From: Methanobacteriota archaeon
GTDB taxonomy: Archaea; Thermoplasmatota; Poseidoniia; Poseidoniales; Poseidoniaceae
Reading direction: 5' to 3'
Assembly: GCA_011525095.1 (NCBI GenBank)
Contig: WTIV01000254.1
Location: 1 to 7,167 of the forward strand
DNA length: 7,167 nt
The position numbers were made by a program, and so were the translations under genes. The notes under the pieces were generated by a model that saw only the letters and a program-made list of their open reading frames with translations, was not told the DNA's origin and made no database searches. Shown in pieces: positions 1-5,393 of this stretch (position 1 is the stretch's first letter; every line of letters begins with the position of its first letter).

Positions 1-542
1 GCCATGTACAATCTTCCAAACAGGCCATGTAGCCAGTTGGCCTTTCCTGCATCACAGATTACTAACTGGCCGCCAGGTTTCAGAACTCTGAAGATCTCTT
101 CTAAGCCCTTCTTTTTGTCTTTGAAATCTCTAAACGAGAACAAGCAAAAAACTCTGTCAAAAGTGTTGTCTGGAAGTGGTATTTCTTCTGCAATAGCCTC
201 AACATAACTGGCTTGTGATTCGCCACGCTCGTTGCGGACCTTGTCTACTCTCTTTTTGCAGACTTTGAGCATCTCAGCACTCGGGTCCAAGCAGGTCAAA
301 TCCATTCCAACAATATCGACGGCGAATGAACCAGGGCCGCATCCAACTTCGAGAACTTTCATTCCAGGTTTGGCGTGACTACGGACGTGTTTTCTCATTC
401 CTTTGTCAAATCCAAGAGTCATGATTTTGTTGACTCTGTCGTACACGGGGATTGTTGCTTCCAGTTGCCTTTCAAGTTCCGTCCATGCCTCTTCATCGAT
501 TCCTGAGGGGTCGAAGCCGCCGGTGGCAGAACGGTCTGTCAT
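1..542 (-). CDS. UbiE/COQ5-like SAM-dependent methyltransferase (partial, C-terminus off the left edge)
   Basis: The reading frame from the ATG at 542 down to position 1 is open for 180 codons without a stop, so the C-terminus is missing. The translation is a class I SAM-dependent methyltransferase. Residues 34-50 (YDRVNKIMTLGFDKGMR) resemble the N-terminal signature of UbiE/COQ5 quinone C-methyltransferases. Residues 63-71 (VLEVGCGPG) are the SAM-binding motif I, and the acidic residue after strand 2 is D86 (LDPS). Residues 122-130 (PLPDNTFDR) and 135-139 (FSFRD) followed by 150-158 (IFRVLKPGG) match later motifs of the same family. The family methylates quinone precursors, but many archaeal members have other or unknown substrates, so the substrate is not assigned. 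No Shine-Dalgarno motif precedes this ATG, unlike the ATPase genes. The next in-frame codons upstream reach a stop without another ATG. It is transcribed away from the ATPase operon. Confidence 0.85.
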   Translation of the reverse strand, partial: MTDRSATGGFDPSGIDEEAWTELERQLEATIPVYDRVNKIMTLGFDKGMRKHVRSHAKPGMKVLEVGCGPGSFAVDIVGMDLTCLDPSAEMLKVCKKRVDKVRNERGESQASYVEAIAEEIPLPDNTFDRVFCLFSFRDFKDKKKGLEEIFRVLKPGGQLVICDAGKANWLHGLFGRLYM

Positions 543-628
543 GGTTAGTGGGCATGGATTTGGGCTTTGACGGTTTGGTGAGAATCAGTCATTTTGTGAA
601 AAAAATTGTTTGAAGTTTCGACCACATT

Positions 629-643
629 GGTTATCAACCGGTT
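629..643. repeat. Short palindromic element GGTT-ATC-AACCGGTT upstream of the H gene
   Basis: GGTT (629-632) is separated by ATC from AACC (636-639), and AACCGGTT (636-643) is itself a perfect 8-bp palindrome. The element therefore has three half-sites of the same 4-base unit. It sits about 32 nt before the H start, near where a start site driven by the AT-rich core would fall. It could be an operator or a small leader stem. It is short enough to arise by chance. Confidence 0.3.
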
Positions 644-665
644 CTATGTCGGCAAGACAACCAAA

Positions 666-669
666 GGTG
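666..669 (+). promoter_or_regulatory. Ribosome binding site deciding the H start
   Basis: GGTG lies 5 nt before the ATG at 675. It is part of AAAGGTGTT, which resembles the anti-SD complement GGAGGTGAT. This spacing favours 675 over the ATG at 681 (11 nt away). It also argues against reading the upstream open codons from 606 as coding. Confidence 0.55.
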
Positions 670-674
670 TTGTC

Positions 675-992
675 ATGGGTATGGAAAGCGTACTTCAAAG
701 CATCAAAAATGCAGAAGAATCTGCACTAGCAAAAATCGCTGGTTCAAAGGATGAAGCAGCAAAGATTCTAGCTGATGCACGCAAAGAAGCCTCTGAAATC
801 ATCCAAGGTGCTCAGGATGGAGCAGTCAGTTCGACAGTAGCAACCCTTGACTCTGCAAGAACCAAAGCAGGGAAGGAAGCTGAGGGCGTACAGGCTGAGG
901 GTGCAAAGGCTGTAGAGGGGATTCAATCCTCCGCAGGCGACCGTAGAGATGCAGCAGTCAAACTCATCATCGATTCATTGATGTCCAACTGA
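675..992 (+). CDS. ahaH: A-type ATP synthase subunit H (peripheral stalk)
   Basis: This 105-residue protein is rich in Ala, Glu and Lys and is almost entirely predicted alpha-helical coiled coil, with no membrane segment. It is the first gene of the operon, the usual place for subunit H in euryarchaea, and its length fits the family. H pairs with subunit E to form the peripheral stalks that hold the catalytic head against the torque of the rotor. Residues 25-43 (KDEAAKILADARKEASEII) show the regular Ala spacing of the right-handed stalk coiled coil and resemble the equivalent part of subunit E. The start at 675 is chosen because of the GGTG motif just upstream. The frame is open from a TTG at 606, but the extra 23 residues do not look like the family N-terminus. 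The stop TGA overlaps the ribosome binding site of the next gene. Because coiled coils score weakly by sequence, the call leans partly on gene order. Confidence 0.85.
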   Translation: MGMESVLQSIKNAEESALAKIAGSKDEAAKILADARKEASEIIQGAQDGAVSSTVATLDSARTKAGKEAEGVQAEGAKAVEGIQSSAGDRRDAAVKLIIDSLMSN

Positions 993-996
993 GGTG
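991..996 (+). promoter_or_regulatory. Ribosome binding site for subunit I, fused to the H stop codon
   Basis: GAGGTG lies 6 nt before the GTG start at 1003 and shares bases with the TGA stop of H (990-992). A TAG stop at 1000-1002 lies directly before the GTG in the same frame, so GTG 1003 is the earliest possible start. This spacing supports it over the ATG at 1021. Confidence 0.7.
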
Positions 997-1002
997 TATT
1001 AG

Positions 1003-3039
1003 GTGTTTAGTACGGTCGAAATGTCTCGCTTAACAATGGCGGGTCCTAGCAACAATCTCGATGAAGTATTGCGATTGTGTGCTAATTTGGGTAACGTACA
1101 CATCAAGCCATACTCTGGTGATGTAGATGGCATCACAGTAGGCAGGCCACATCCAGATGCTGATGAAGTTTCAGCCATGCTTGCTAAGGTAAGGTCTGCA
1201 ATCTCAACCTTGAATTCCACAAATAAGCAGGGTCCTATTTCTGCTAAGGAAGTCGCTCAATCCCTCGAGTCTTTCTCCGAAAAGATTGATTCTATAACGG
1301 AGACAATCGCAAAGAAGGCAGACGCAACTGCTGAAATTTCCAAGTTACAGGAAAGAGTAGAGATTCTAACCAAGATCGCCCCACTGGGGATTCCTCTAGA
1401 ACTAATGACAGAGATTTCCGCCATCGATGTCTACCTTGGTGAGACCAGCAAGGCTGGAAAAGCAAACCAAGTGTTTGGTGAATTAAGAACAAGAGTAGAA
1501 CTCCACTCCTCTTCTAACATCATCGCAGTCGCATGCAAAGGTAAAGACGCTGCTGAAGTTCAGATGGCTATGCAAGAACTCGGCGCAAAATCAATTCAAA
1601 TTCCAAGCGGGGAAGGCAAGCCAGCAGACTTGTTGAAAGACGCGCAGAAGGAAATTGCAGAGTATGAATCTACAATCCAAACCTGTGAGTCAAAGATGTC
1701 AGCCTGGAATAACCAAAATGGGAGAATGTTACTTGCTGTTCAAGAGCACCTCGAGAGAGAATCTGACATTCTTACAGGCCATACTCTCTGTGCAACAAGC
1801 GCTCATGCATTCGCAATGGAGGCGTGGGTGCCATCCAGCGACGCTGATGAGGTCAGAAGCATTCTATCCAAGGTTTCCTCTCACCTAACTGTTGAAGAAT
1901 TCAAAGAAGACCACGGACATGGTCATGATGATGACCACCACCATGACACAGATTATCCTCCTGTAGAGTATGATACAATCGCTGCAACAAAGCACGCAAC
2001 AATGCTAACCAGCCTAGTTGGCAGGCCAAAATATGGCTCTGTTGACCCAACAAGTATGCTCGCATTCACCTTCCCAATCTTCTATGGATTGATTTTGGGT
2101 GATGCAGGATACGGTCTAGTGATTATGCTACTCGCACTGTTGCTCAAATCAAAGATTGGTCACGACCCATTCGGAAAGGTGGCTTCACGCATCTTAATGA
2201 ACATGGGAATTGCAACCTTCATTGTCGGTGTATTGACCGCAGAAGCATTCGGTTTCGTCATTGAGAAGTGGGATGCTTTCGTTTGGCTGTACGAACCAAT
2301 GTATGAGAATACCAAGTACATACTTGCAGATACAGTATTCGTAGAGTGGTTCGGACTTTCTCATACCTATCTGCCATTCCACAGAGCGAGCGGCGCTCTA
2401 ACAGATTACATTCTACTATCCATCTACCTAGGATGTGCACACCTATTGTTCGGATTCATTATCGGATTCTACAACGTGTTCAAGGCACACGGGCCAGTAG
2501 CAGCATTCTTCGAAAAAGGTTCCTGGATTCTAATCCTCATCGGTGGTTCTGCACACGTTCTAAGATTCCTTACCGATGGCGACTACGGAACATTCGAGTT
2601 CTCAGTTTGGTCTGGAATGGTAATGGTCGGTGTCGTCTGCCTAATTTACGGCCTTGCTGTTTACGAGAAGTTCGGTTGGCTTGGTGGTGCAATCATGGGT
2701 CCTATCGAGACATTCGGTTTGCTTGCTAACACCCTATCGTACCTGCGCATAATGGCTGTGGGTGTTGCTGGTGTGAAGATCGCAGAGATCGGCAATGAAA
2801 TGGGCTTCCACAGCATGGCAGACGCAATTTCCAGTGCCGATTATCTATCCGCAGTACTATTCTTTTTCATCTGGATTGGAGTCCAAGTCTTCGCACTAGC
2901 ACTTGGCCTACTATCCCCAAGCATTCACGCTATCCGTCTACACTTCGTTGAGTGGATGGGTAAGTTCTACGACGGTTCCGGTGAGGAATTCTCACCACTA
3001 GGAGGCCGTCCTCTCCACGTGGAGGGTCACACATCATAG
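1003..3039 (+). CDS. ahaI: A-type ATP synthase subunit I (membrane stator, a-subunit homologue)
   Basis: This 678-residue protein has the two-part layout of the V-type 'a' / A-type 'I' subunit. A cytoplasmic N-terminal half (about 1-345) contains helical coiled-coil stretches. A C-terminal membrane half has about seven or eight hydrophobic segments starting near residue 350. The N-terminus after the GTG start (VEMSRLTMAG) fits the family. The first membrane segment carries the signature FPIFYGLILGDAGYG. The two conserved stator arginines of the ion path are visible: R582 in TLSYLRIMA and R645 in HAIRLHFVEW. They line the half-channels and discharge the K-ring carboxylates. The odd feature is a His/Asp-rich run at residues 304-315 (HGHGHDDDHHHD) in the linker just before the membrane domain, where relatives usually have a short acidic/Pro linker. 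The length is typical for the family. The start codon GTG is supported by a well-placed ribosome binding site. Confidence 0.97.
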   Translation: MFSTVEMSRLTMAGPSNNLDEVLRLCANLGNVHIKPYSGDVDGITVGRPHPDADEVSAMLAKVRSAISTLNSTNKQGPISAKEVAQSLESFSEKIDSITETIAKKADATAEISKLQERVEILTKIAPLGIPLELMTEISAIDVYLGETSKAGKANQVFGELRTRVELHSSSNIIAVACKGKDAAEVQMAMQELGAKSIQIPSGEGKPADLLKDAQKEIAEYESTIQTCESKMSAWNNQNGRMLLAVQEHLERESDILTGHTLCATSAHAFAMEAWVPSSDADEVRSILSKVSSHLTVEEFKEDHGHGHDDDHHHDTDYPPVEYDTIAATKHATMLTSLVGRPKYGSVDPTSMLAFTFPIFYGLILGDAGYGLVIMLLALLLKSKIGHDPFGKVASRILMNMGIATFIVGVLTAEAFGFVIEKWDAFVWLYEPMYENTKYILADTVFVEWFGLSHTYLPFHRASGALTDYILLSIYLGCAHLLFGFIIGFYNVFKAHGPVAAFFEKGSWILILIGGSAHVLRFLTDGDYGTFEFSVWSGMVMVGVVCLIYGLAVYEKFGWLGGAIMGPIETFGLLANTLSYLRIMAVGVAGVKIAEIGNEMGFHSMADAISSADYLSAVLFFFIWIGVQVFALALGLLSPSIHAIRLHFVEWMGKFYDGSGEEFSPLGGRPLHVEGHTS

Positions 3040-3056
3040 TCCAACTGGACAAATAA

Positions 3057-3062
3057 GGAGGT
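3057..3062 (+). promoter_or_regulatory. Strong ribosome binding site for subunit K
   Basis: GGAGGT lies 6 nt before the ATG at 3069 and is followed by an A-rich spacer (TAAAAAT). It is one of the closest matches to the anti-SD complement in the window. That fits the need for many copies of K per complex. It also fixes the start upstream of the signal-peptide-like segment, rather than at the internal ATGs at 3078 or 3084. Confidence 0.75.
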
Positions 3063-3068
3063 AAAAAT

Positions 3069-3377
3069 ATGAAGAAAATGAGTATGAAATTGAGCCTAAG
3101 AGTATTGTTGGTTCTAATGAGCATCACTATGCTTGTGCAAGGTGTCCTTGCTGCAAACGTCGATGCTGATGGAAACTACGATGACTGGGGTAAGTACATG
3201 GGTGCAGGTATGGCACTGGGACTAGCTGGTATTGGTGCTGGCTACTCACAGGCATGCATTGGAAGCGCTGCTGTTGGTATGCTAGCAGAAGACGGTTCCA
3301 AGTTCGGACCTGCTCTAATTTTCACAGCTCTGCCAGAATCTATCGTTATTCTAGGTGCTCTACCACTGTTCCTATGA
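3069..3377 (+). CDS. ahaK: A-type ATP synthase subunit K (rotor-ring proteolipid, c-subunit homologue)
   Basis: This 102-residue protein forms the ion-carrying rotor ring. Residues 1-28 look like a cleavable signal peptide: Lys/Arg at 2, 3, 7 and 11, a hydrophobic core at about 12-23, and V-L-A at 26-28. Removal would leave about 74 residues, the normal size of a single-hairpin K subunit. An acidic stretch (30-39) precedes helix 1 (about 43-72), which is rich in Gly and Ala with Q61. The polar loop is AEDGSKFG (73-80), a family hallmark facing the catalytic head. Helix 2 begins near 82 and carries the ion-binding carboxylate E90 in ALPESIV. Only 12 residues follow E90, which seems short compared with the usual helix 2. 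The other frames after the stop are not hydrophobic, so a simple frameshift is not indicated. A strong ribosome binding site precedes the gene and an RNA hairpin follows it. Confidence 0.95.
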   Translation: MKKMSMKLSLRVLLVLMSITMLVQGVLAANVDADGNYDDWGKYMGAGMALGLAGIGAGYSQACIGSAAVGMLAEDGSKFGPALIFTALPESIVILGALPLFL

Positions 3378-3385
3378 GCAGAAAA

Positions 3386-3418
3386 GTCTGTTTCCAAGAG
3401 TAATCTTGGATTTCAGGC
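3386..3418 (+). promoter_or_regulatory. Stem-loop with GUAA tetraloop in the K-E gap
   Basis: The inner stem TCCAAGA (3393-3399) pairs perfectly with TCTTGGA (3404-3410) around the loop GTAA (3400-3403), a GNRA-type tetraloop in RNA. An outer stem, GTCTG (3386-3390) with CAGGC (3414-3418), adds five pairs, one of them G-U, across a small U-rich internal loop. It fills most of the 55-nt K-E gap, the largest gap inside the operon, and ends just before the ribosome binding site of E (3422-3428). No T-run follows, so it does not look like a terminator. A role as an mRNA processing or stabilising element that raises K over E is a plausible inference. Confidence 0.6.
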
Positions 3419-3432
3419 CATGAGGTGAAAGA

Positions 3433-3996
3433 ATGACGTTAGAACAACTCGCAAATGACATTTCAGCTTCGGCTGATGCGGAAGCTAAGGCTACCATCAA
3501 GGCAGCTAAGGCTGAAGCGGAAGCGATTCTAAATGAAGCAAAGGAACGCGCTAGTTCCATTGAAGGAGATGCATCTTCCAAAGCGAACAAAGAAGCAGAC
3601 CAGATCGCAAAAGAAATGGTCGCTTCAGCCCGCCAGGCAAATCAGAAGGAAATTCTGGTTGCTCGCCGAGCAGAGTTAGAGGCAACTCTAGCATCTGCAA
3701 GAGCGCAACTTGGCGATGCCAGCCTTGCTGGACGTGCAAGTCTCTTGAAGAGTCTTGTAAAGAAAGCGGGTGGTTTGAGCGAAGGCAAGATGATAATGCG
3801 CCCAACAACAATCGACAGATCCGCCCTTGAGGACGCCGCTAAGGACTACAAGATGGGCGATGATGTAGATGGATTGGGTGGCTTCATGCTAGAATCAGAA
3901 GACGGAAGACTCTCTTTCGACCTACGTTTCGACACACTGTTGGAAGAAGCGTGGACTCAACAGAGAGCAGCGGTCAATGAGACCCTATTTGGATGA
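3433..3996 (+). CDS. ahaE: A-type ATP synthase subunit E (peripheral stalk)
   Basis: This 187-residue protein has the two-part form of subunit E. The N-terminal part, about residues 1-95, is an Ala/Glu/Lys-rich coiled coil that pairs with subunit H. The C-terminal part is a globular domain that binds the top of the catalytic head. The C-terminal hallmark is clear: GGFMLESEDGRLSFDLRFD at about 147-165, then a helix and the terminal LFG. The length fits the family. The ATG at 3433 is preceded by GAGGTGA (3422-3428) at 4 nt. The residues 32-43 (ILNEAKERASSI) echo residues 31-42 of subunit H. There is no membrane segment. It follows K after a 55-nt gap and precedes C by 17 nt. Confidence 0.95.
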   Translation: MTLEQLANDISASADAEAKATIKAAKAEAEAILNEAKERASSIEGDASSKANKEADQIAKEMVASARQANQKEILVARRAELEATLASARAQLGDASLAGRASLLKSLVKKAGGLSEGKMIMRPTTIDRSALEDAAKDYKMGDDVDGLGGFMLESEDGRLSFDLRFDTLLEEAWTQQRAAVNETLFG

Positions 3997-4013
3997 ATTG
4001 AGGAGTCGATAAT

Positions 4014-5054
4014 ATGCCAATCTTCGGAAATAACACTGCTTACGTAGCCGCCCGTGCTAAGTCACGCAAGGCGAACCTAATGGATAGGACAAGGCTACGT
4101 CAGTTAATCCAACAATCACCAGACCAACTAACAGTCGCTGTCGCAGACAACGGCTACAGGAATGAGATGGACCTCTACGCTGGTCACTTCACAGGAAGCG
4201 ACCTTGTTGAGGCAGCATTAACACACAACCTGCAAGTGGAATTGGCAAAGATACTGAATCTTTGCAATGGAAAGGTCAGAAGTATCGTAGAGATATACAC
4301 TGGCAGATTCCAATACCAAAATGCAAAGGTTGTACTACGTGCTGTTGACAACGATGTGGATGTCAAGAAAGTCTCACACTCGATTCTGCCTGAAGAGAGT
4401 GAAATCAACATCCCGTGGCTGAAGATGATCGAAGAGTCAAGCACTATTCGTGATGCGGTAGAACAGATGAGAAGACTCTCATTTGGCAAGGACTTGATGG
4501 CAATTGGTGAAGATGAAGGATTACAAGCATACGAAGATGCATTGGATCGACACTACTTCAAGAATTCATTAGCACAATTAAAGGCAAGTTCTCCGGATAT
4601 CACTATCCTGAGGAATCACCTACGTGCTGAAATTGACCACCGCAACATTATCAACATACTCGAAGGACATGCTTTCGGCTTGTCCAGCGAGGAAATTTCT
4701 CAGGCGCTCATCTCCGGTGGCCGCCTAATAGCAAAGAGGAACGAATCTCAAGCTTGTGCAAGCAGAGAAGGTCTCCTCGATGTGTTACGCCTGTCGAATA
4801 CTTTCGACTTGAACGGTTTCCAATCAGTACTCACTGAATCAGATGAGAAGAGAACATTGGACCCCGTAATCACCTGGTTGCGTGAACTAGAACACGCCCA
4901 GATGCAGCGTATGAGCTACCTCCATCCGATTTCTGCCTTGCCAGTAATACACTATGTGTCTGCTAAGGTCCAAGAAATCGAGGATCTACGTTTCATTGTC
5001 AGAGGCCGAATGGCTGGTTTGTCAACCGAAGTGTTGGAGGCTCACGTTCTTTGA
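4014..5054 (+). CDS. ahaC: A-type ATP synthase subunit C (rotor-ring cap, V-ATPase d homologue)
   Basis: This 346-residue soluble, mostly helical protein matches subunit C in length, gene position and conserved segments. It is the funnel-like adaptor that sits on the K ring and receives the central stalk. Recognisable segments are the N-terminal NTAYVAARAKSRKANLM (7-23), the middle LRAEIDHRNIINILEG (about 202-217), and the C-terminal YVSAKVQEIEDLRFIVRGR followed by a short helix ending at the terminus. The C-terminal pattern of a Lys/Glu pair followed by an Arg and Gly-rich turn is characteristic of the family. The start ATG is preceded by GAGGAG (4000-4005) at 8 nt. The stop TGA at 5052 is part of the next gene's ribosome binding site. 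No internal disruption is seen. Confidence 0.95.
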   Translation: MPIFGNNTAYVAARAKSRKANLMDRTRLRQLIQQSPDQLTVAVADNGYRNEMDLYAGHFTGSDLVEAALTHNLQVELAKILNLCNGKVRSIVEIYTGRFQYQNAKVVLRAVDNDVDVKKVSHSILPEESEINIPWLKMIEESSTIRDAVEQMRRLSFGKDLMAIGEDEGLQAYEDALDRHYFKNSLAQLKASSPDITILRNHLRAEIDHRNIINILEGHAFGLSSEEISQALISGGRLIAKRNESQACASREGLLDVLRLSNTFDLNGFQSVLTESDEKRTLDPVITWLRELEHAQMQRMSYLHPISALPVIHYVSAKVQEIEDLRFIVRGRMAGLSTEVLEAHVL

Positions 5055-5064
5055 GGTGATATGA

Positions 5065-5364
5065 ATGGAAATCGCAGTCGTAGGCAGCCCCGAGTTCACA
5101 CTTGGGTTCCAATTAGCAGGCATTAGCACACTATACAACCCTGAAGGCGAGGAAGAGACTTCCAAAGTCTTCAGGGATTTACTTACAACAAAGGGCGTGG
5201 GAATTGTGGTCGTCGACTCCGCAGTTCTGTCAGCCCTCCCAGAGCGTCTACGTGACAGACTCTCGGAAAGTGTAACTCCGACAGTACTAGGAATTGGTAC
5301 AGAGGAGGACACAACCCTTCGCGAAACAATTCGCAAGGCAATAGGAGTTGATTTGTGGAAGTGA
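5065..5364 (+). CDS. ahaF: A-type ATP synthase subunit F (central stalk)
   Basis: This 99-residue protein begins MEIAVVGSPEFTLGFQLAGI, the N-terminal signature of subunit F, with a Rossmann-like alpha/beta fold. Later segments GVGIVVVDSAVLSALPERLRD (50-70) and TPTVLGIGT (76-84) also match. F binds the upper part of the central stalk with subunit D and modulates rotation and ATP hydrolysis. Its length is typical. The start at 5065 is chosen because GAGGTGAT (5053-5060) lies 4 nt upstream. An out-of-frame ATG at 5061 would start only a short peptide. The gap to subunit A is 29 nt. Confidence 0.96.
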   Translation: MEIAVVGSPEFTLGFQLAGISTLYNPEGEEETSKVFRDLLTTKGVGIVVVDSAVLSALPERLRDRLSESVTPTVLGIGTEEDTTLRETIRKAIGVDLWK

Positions 5365-5380
5365 TTCCAACCAAATCCAA

Positions 5381-5385
5381 GGAGG
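5381..5385 (+). promoter_or_regulatory. Ribosome binding site deciding the subunit A start
   Basis: GGAGG lies 8 nt before the ATG at 5394. It sits inside the reading frame that is open from a GTG at 5355. The GTG start would overlap the end of F and add 13 charged residues unlike the family. The ATG gives the standard N-terminus (MSNEGVIYRISGP). Confidence 0.75.
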
Positions 5386-5393
5386 AAGAGGAA

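Larger units (their letters stand above)
543..674. promoter_or_regulatory. Divergent intergenic region with putative promoters
   Basis: These 132 bases separate the - strand methyltransferase from the + strand ATPase operon and should hold promoters for both. The most AT-rich stretch is 590-615, with a run of seven A residues preceded by purines. It could serve as a BRE/TATA region for either direction, but no canonical archaeal TATA box (TTTAWATA type) is visible. If it serves the + strand, transcription would begin near 625-632, giving a leader of about 45 nt before the H gene. The inference rests on position and base composition only. Confidence 0.3.

Noticed and set aside
606..674. N-terminal extension of subunit H from a TTG codon
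   Set aside because: The added residues do not look like subunit H, and the GGTG motif at 666-669 is placed for the ATG at 675.
999..1492. Antisense open frames within subunit I
   Set aside because: They lie opposite a clearly conserved gene, lack recognisable sequence or start signals, and are expected shadows of its codon use.
2346..2729. 127-codon open frame in another + frame within subunit I
   Set aside because: It overlaps the conserved membrane domain of subunit I, is rich in Arg, Ser and Cys as typical of shifted frames, and matches nothing I recognise.
3039..3050. Small inverted repeat GTCC-AACT-GGAC at the I-K junction
   Set aside because: Only four base pairs close the loop, it overlaps the stop codon of I and no T-run follows. 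It is weak and likely chance.
3420..3428. Minimal ORF ATG-AGG-TGA overlapping the E ribosome binding site
   Set aside because: It is a by-product of the GAGGTGA motif and has no ribosome binding site of its own at a usable distance.
5355..5393. GTG start for subunit A overlapping the end of F
   Set aside because: It has no suitable ribosome binding site, while GGAGG at 5381-5385 is spaced correctly for the ATG at 5394, which gives the standard A-subunit N-terminus.
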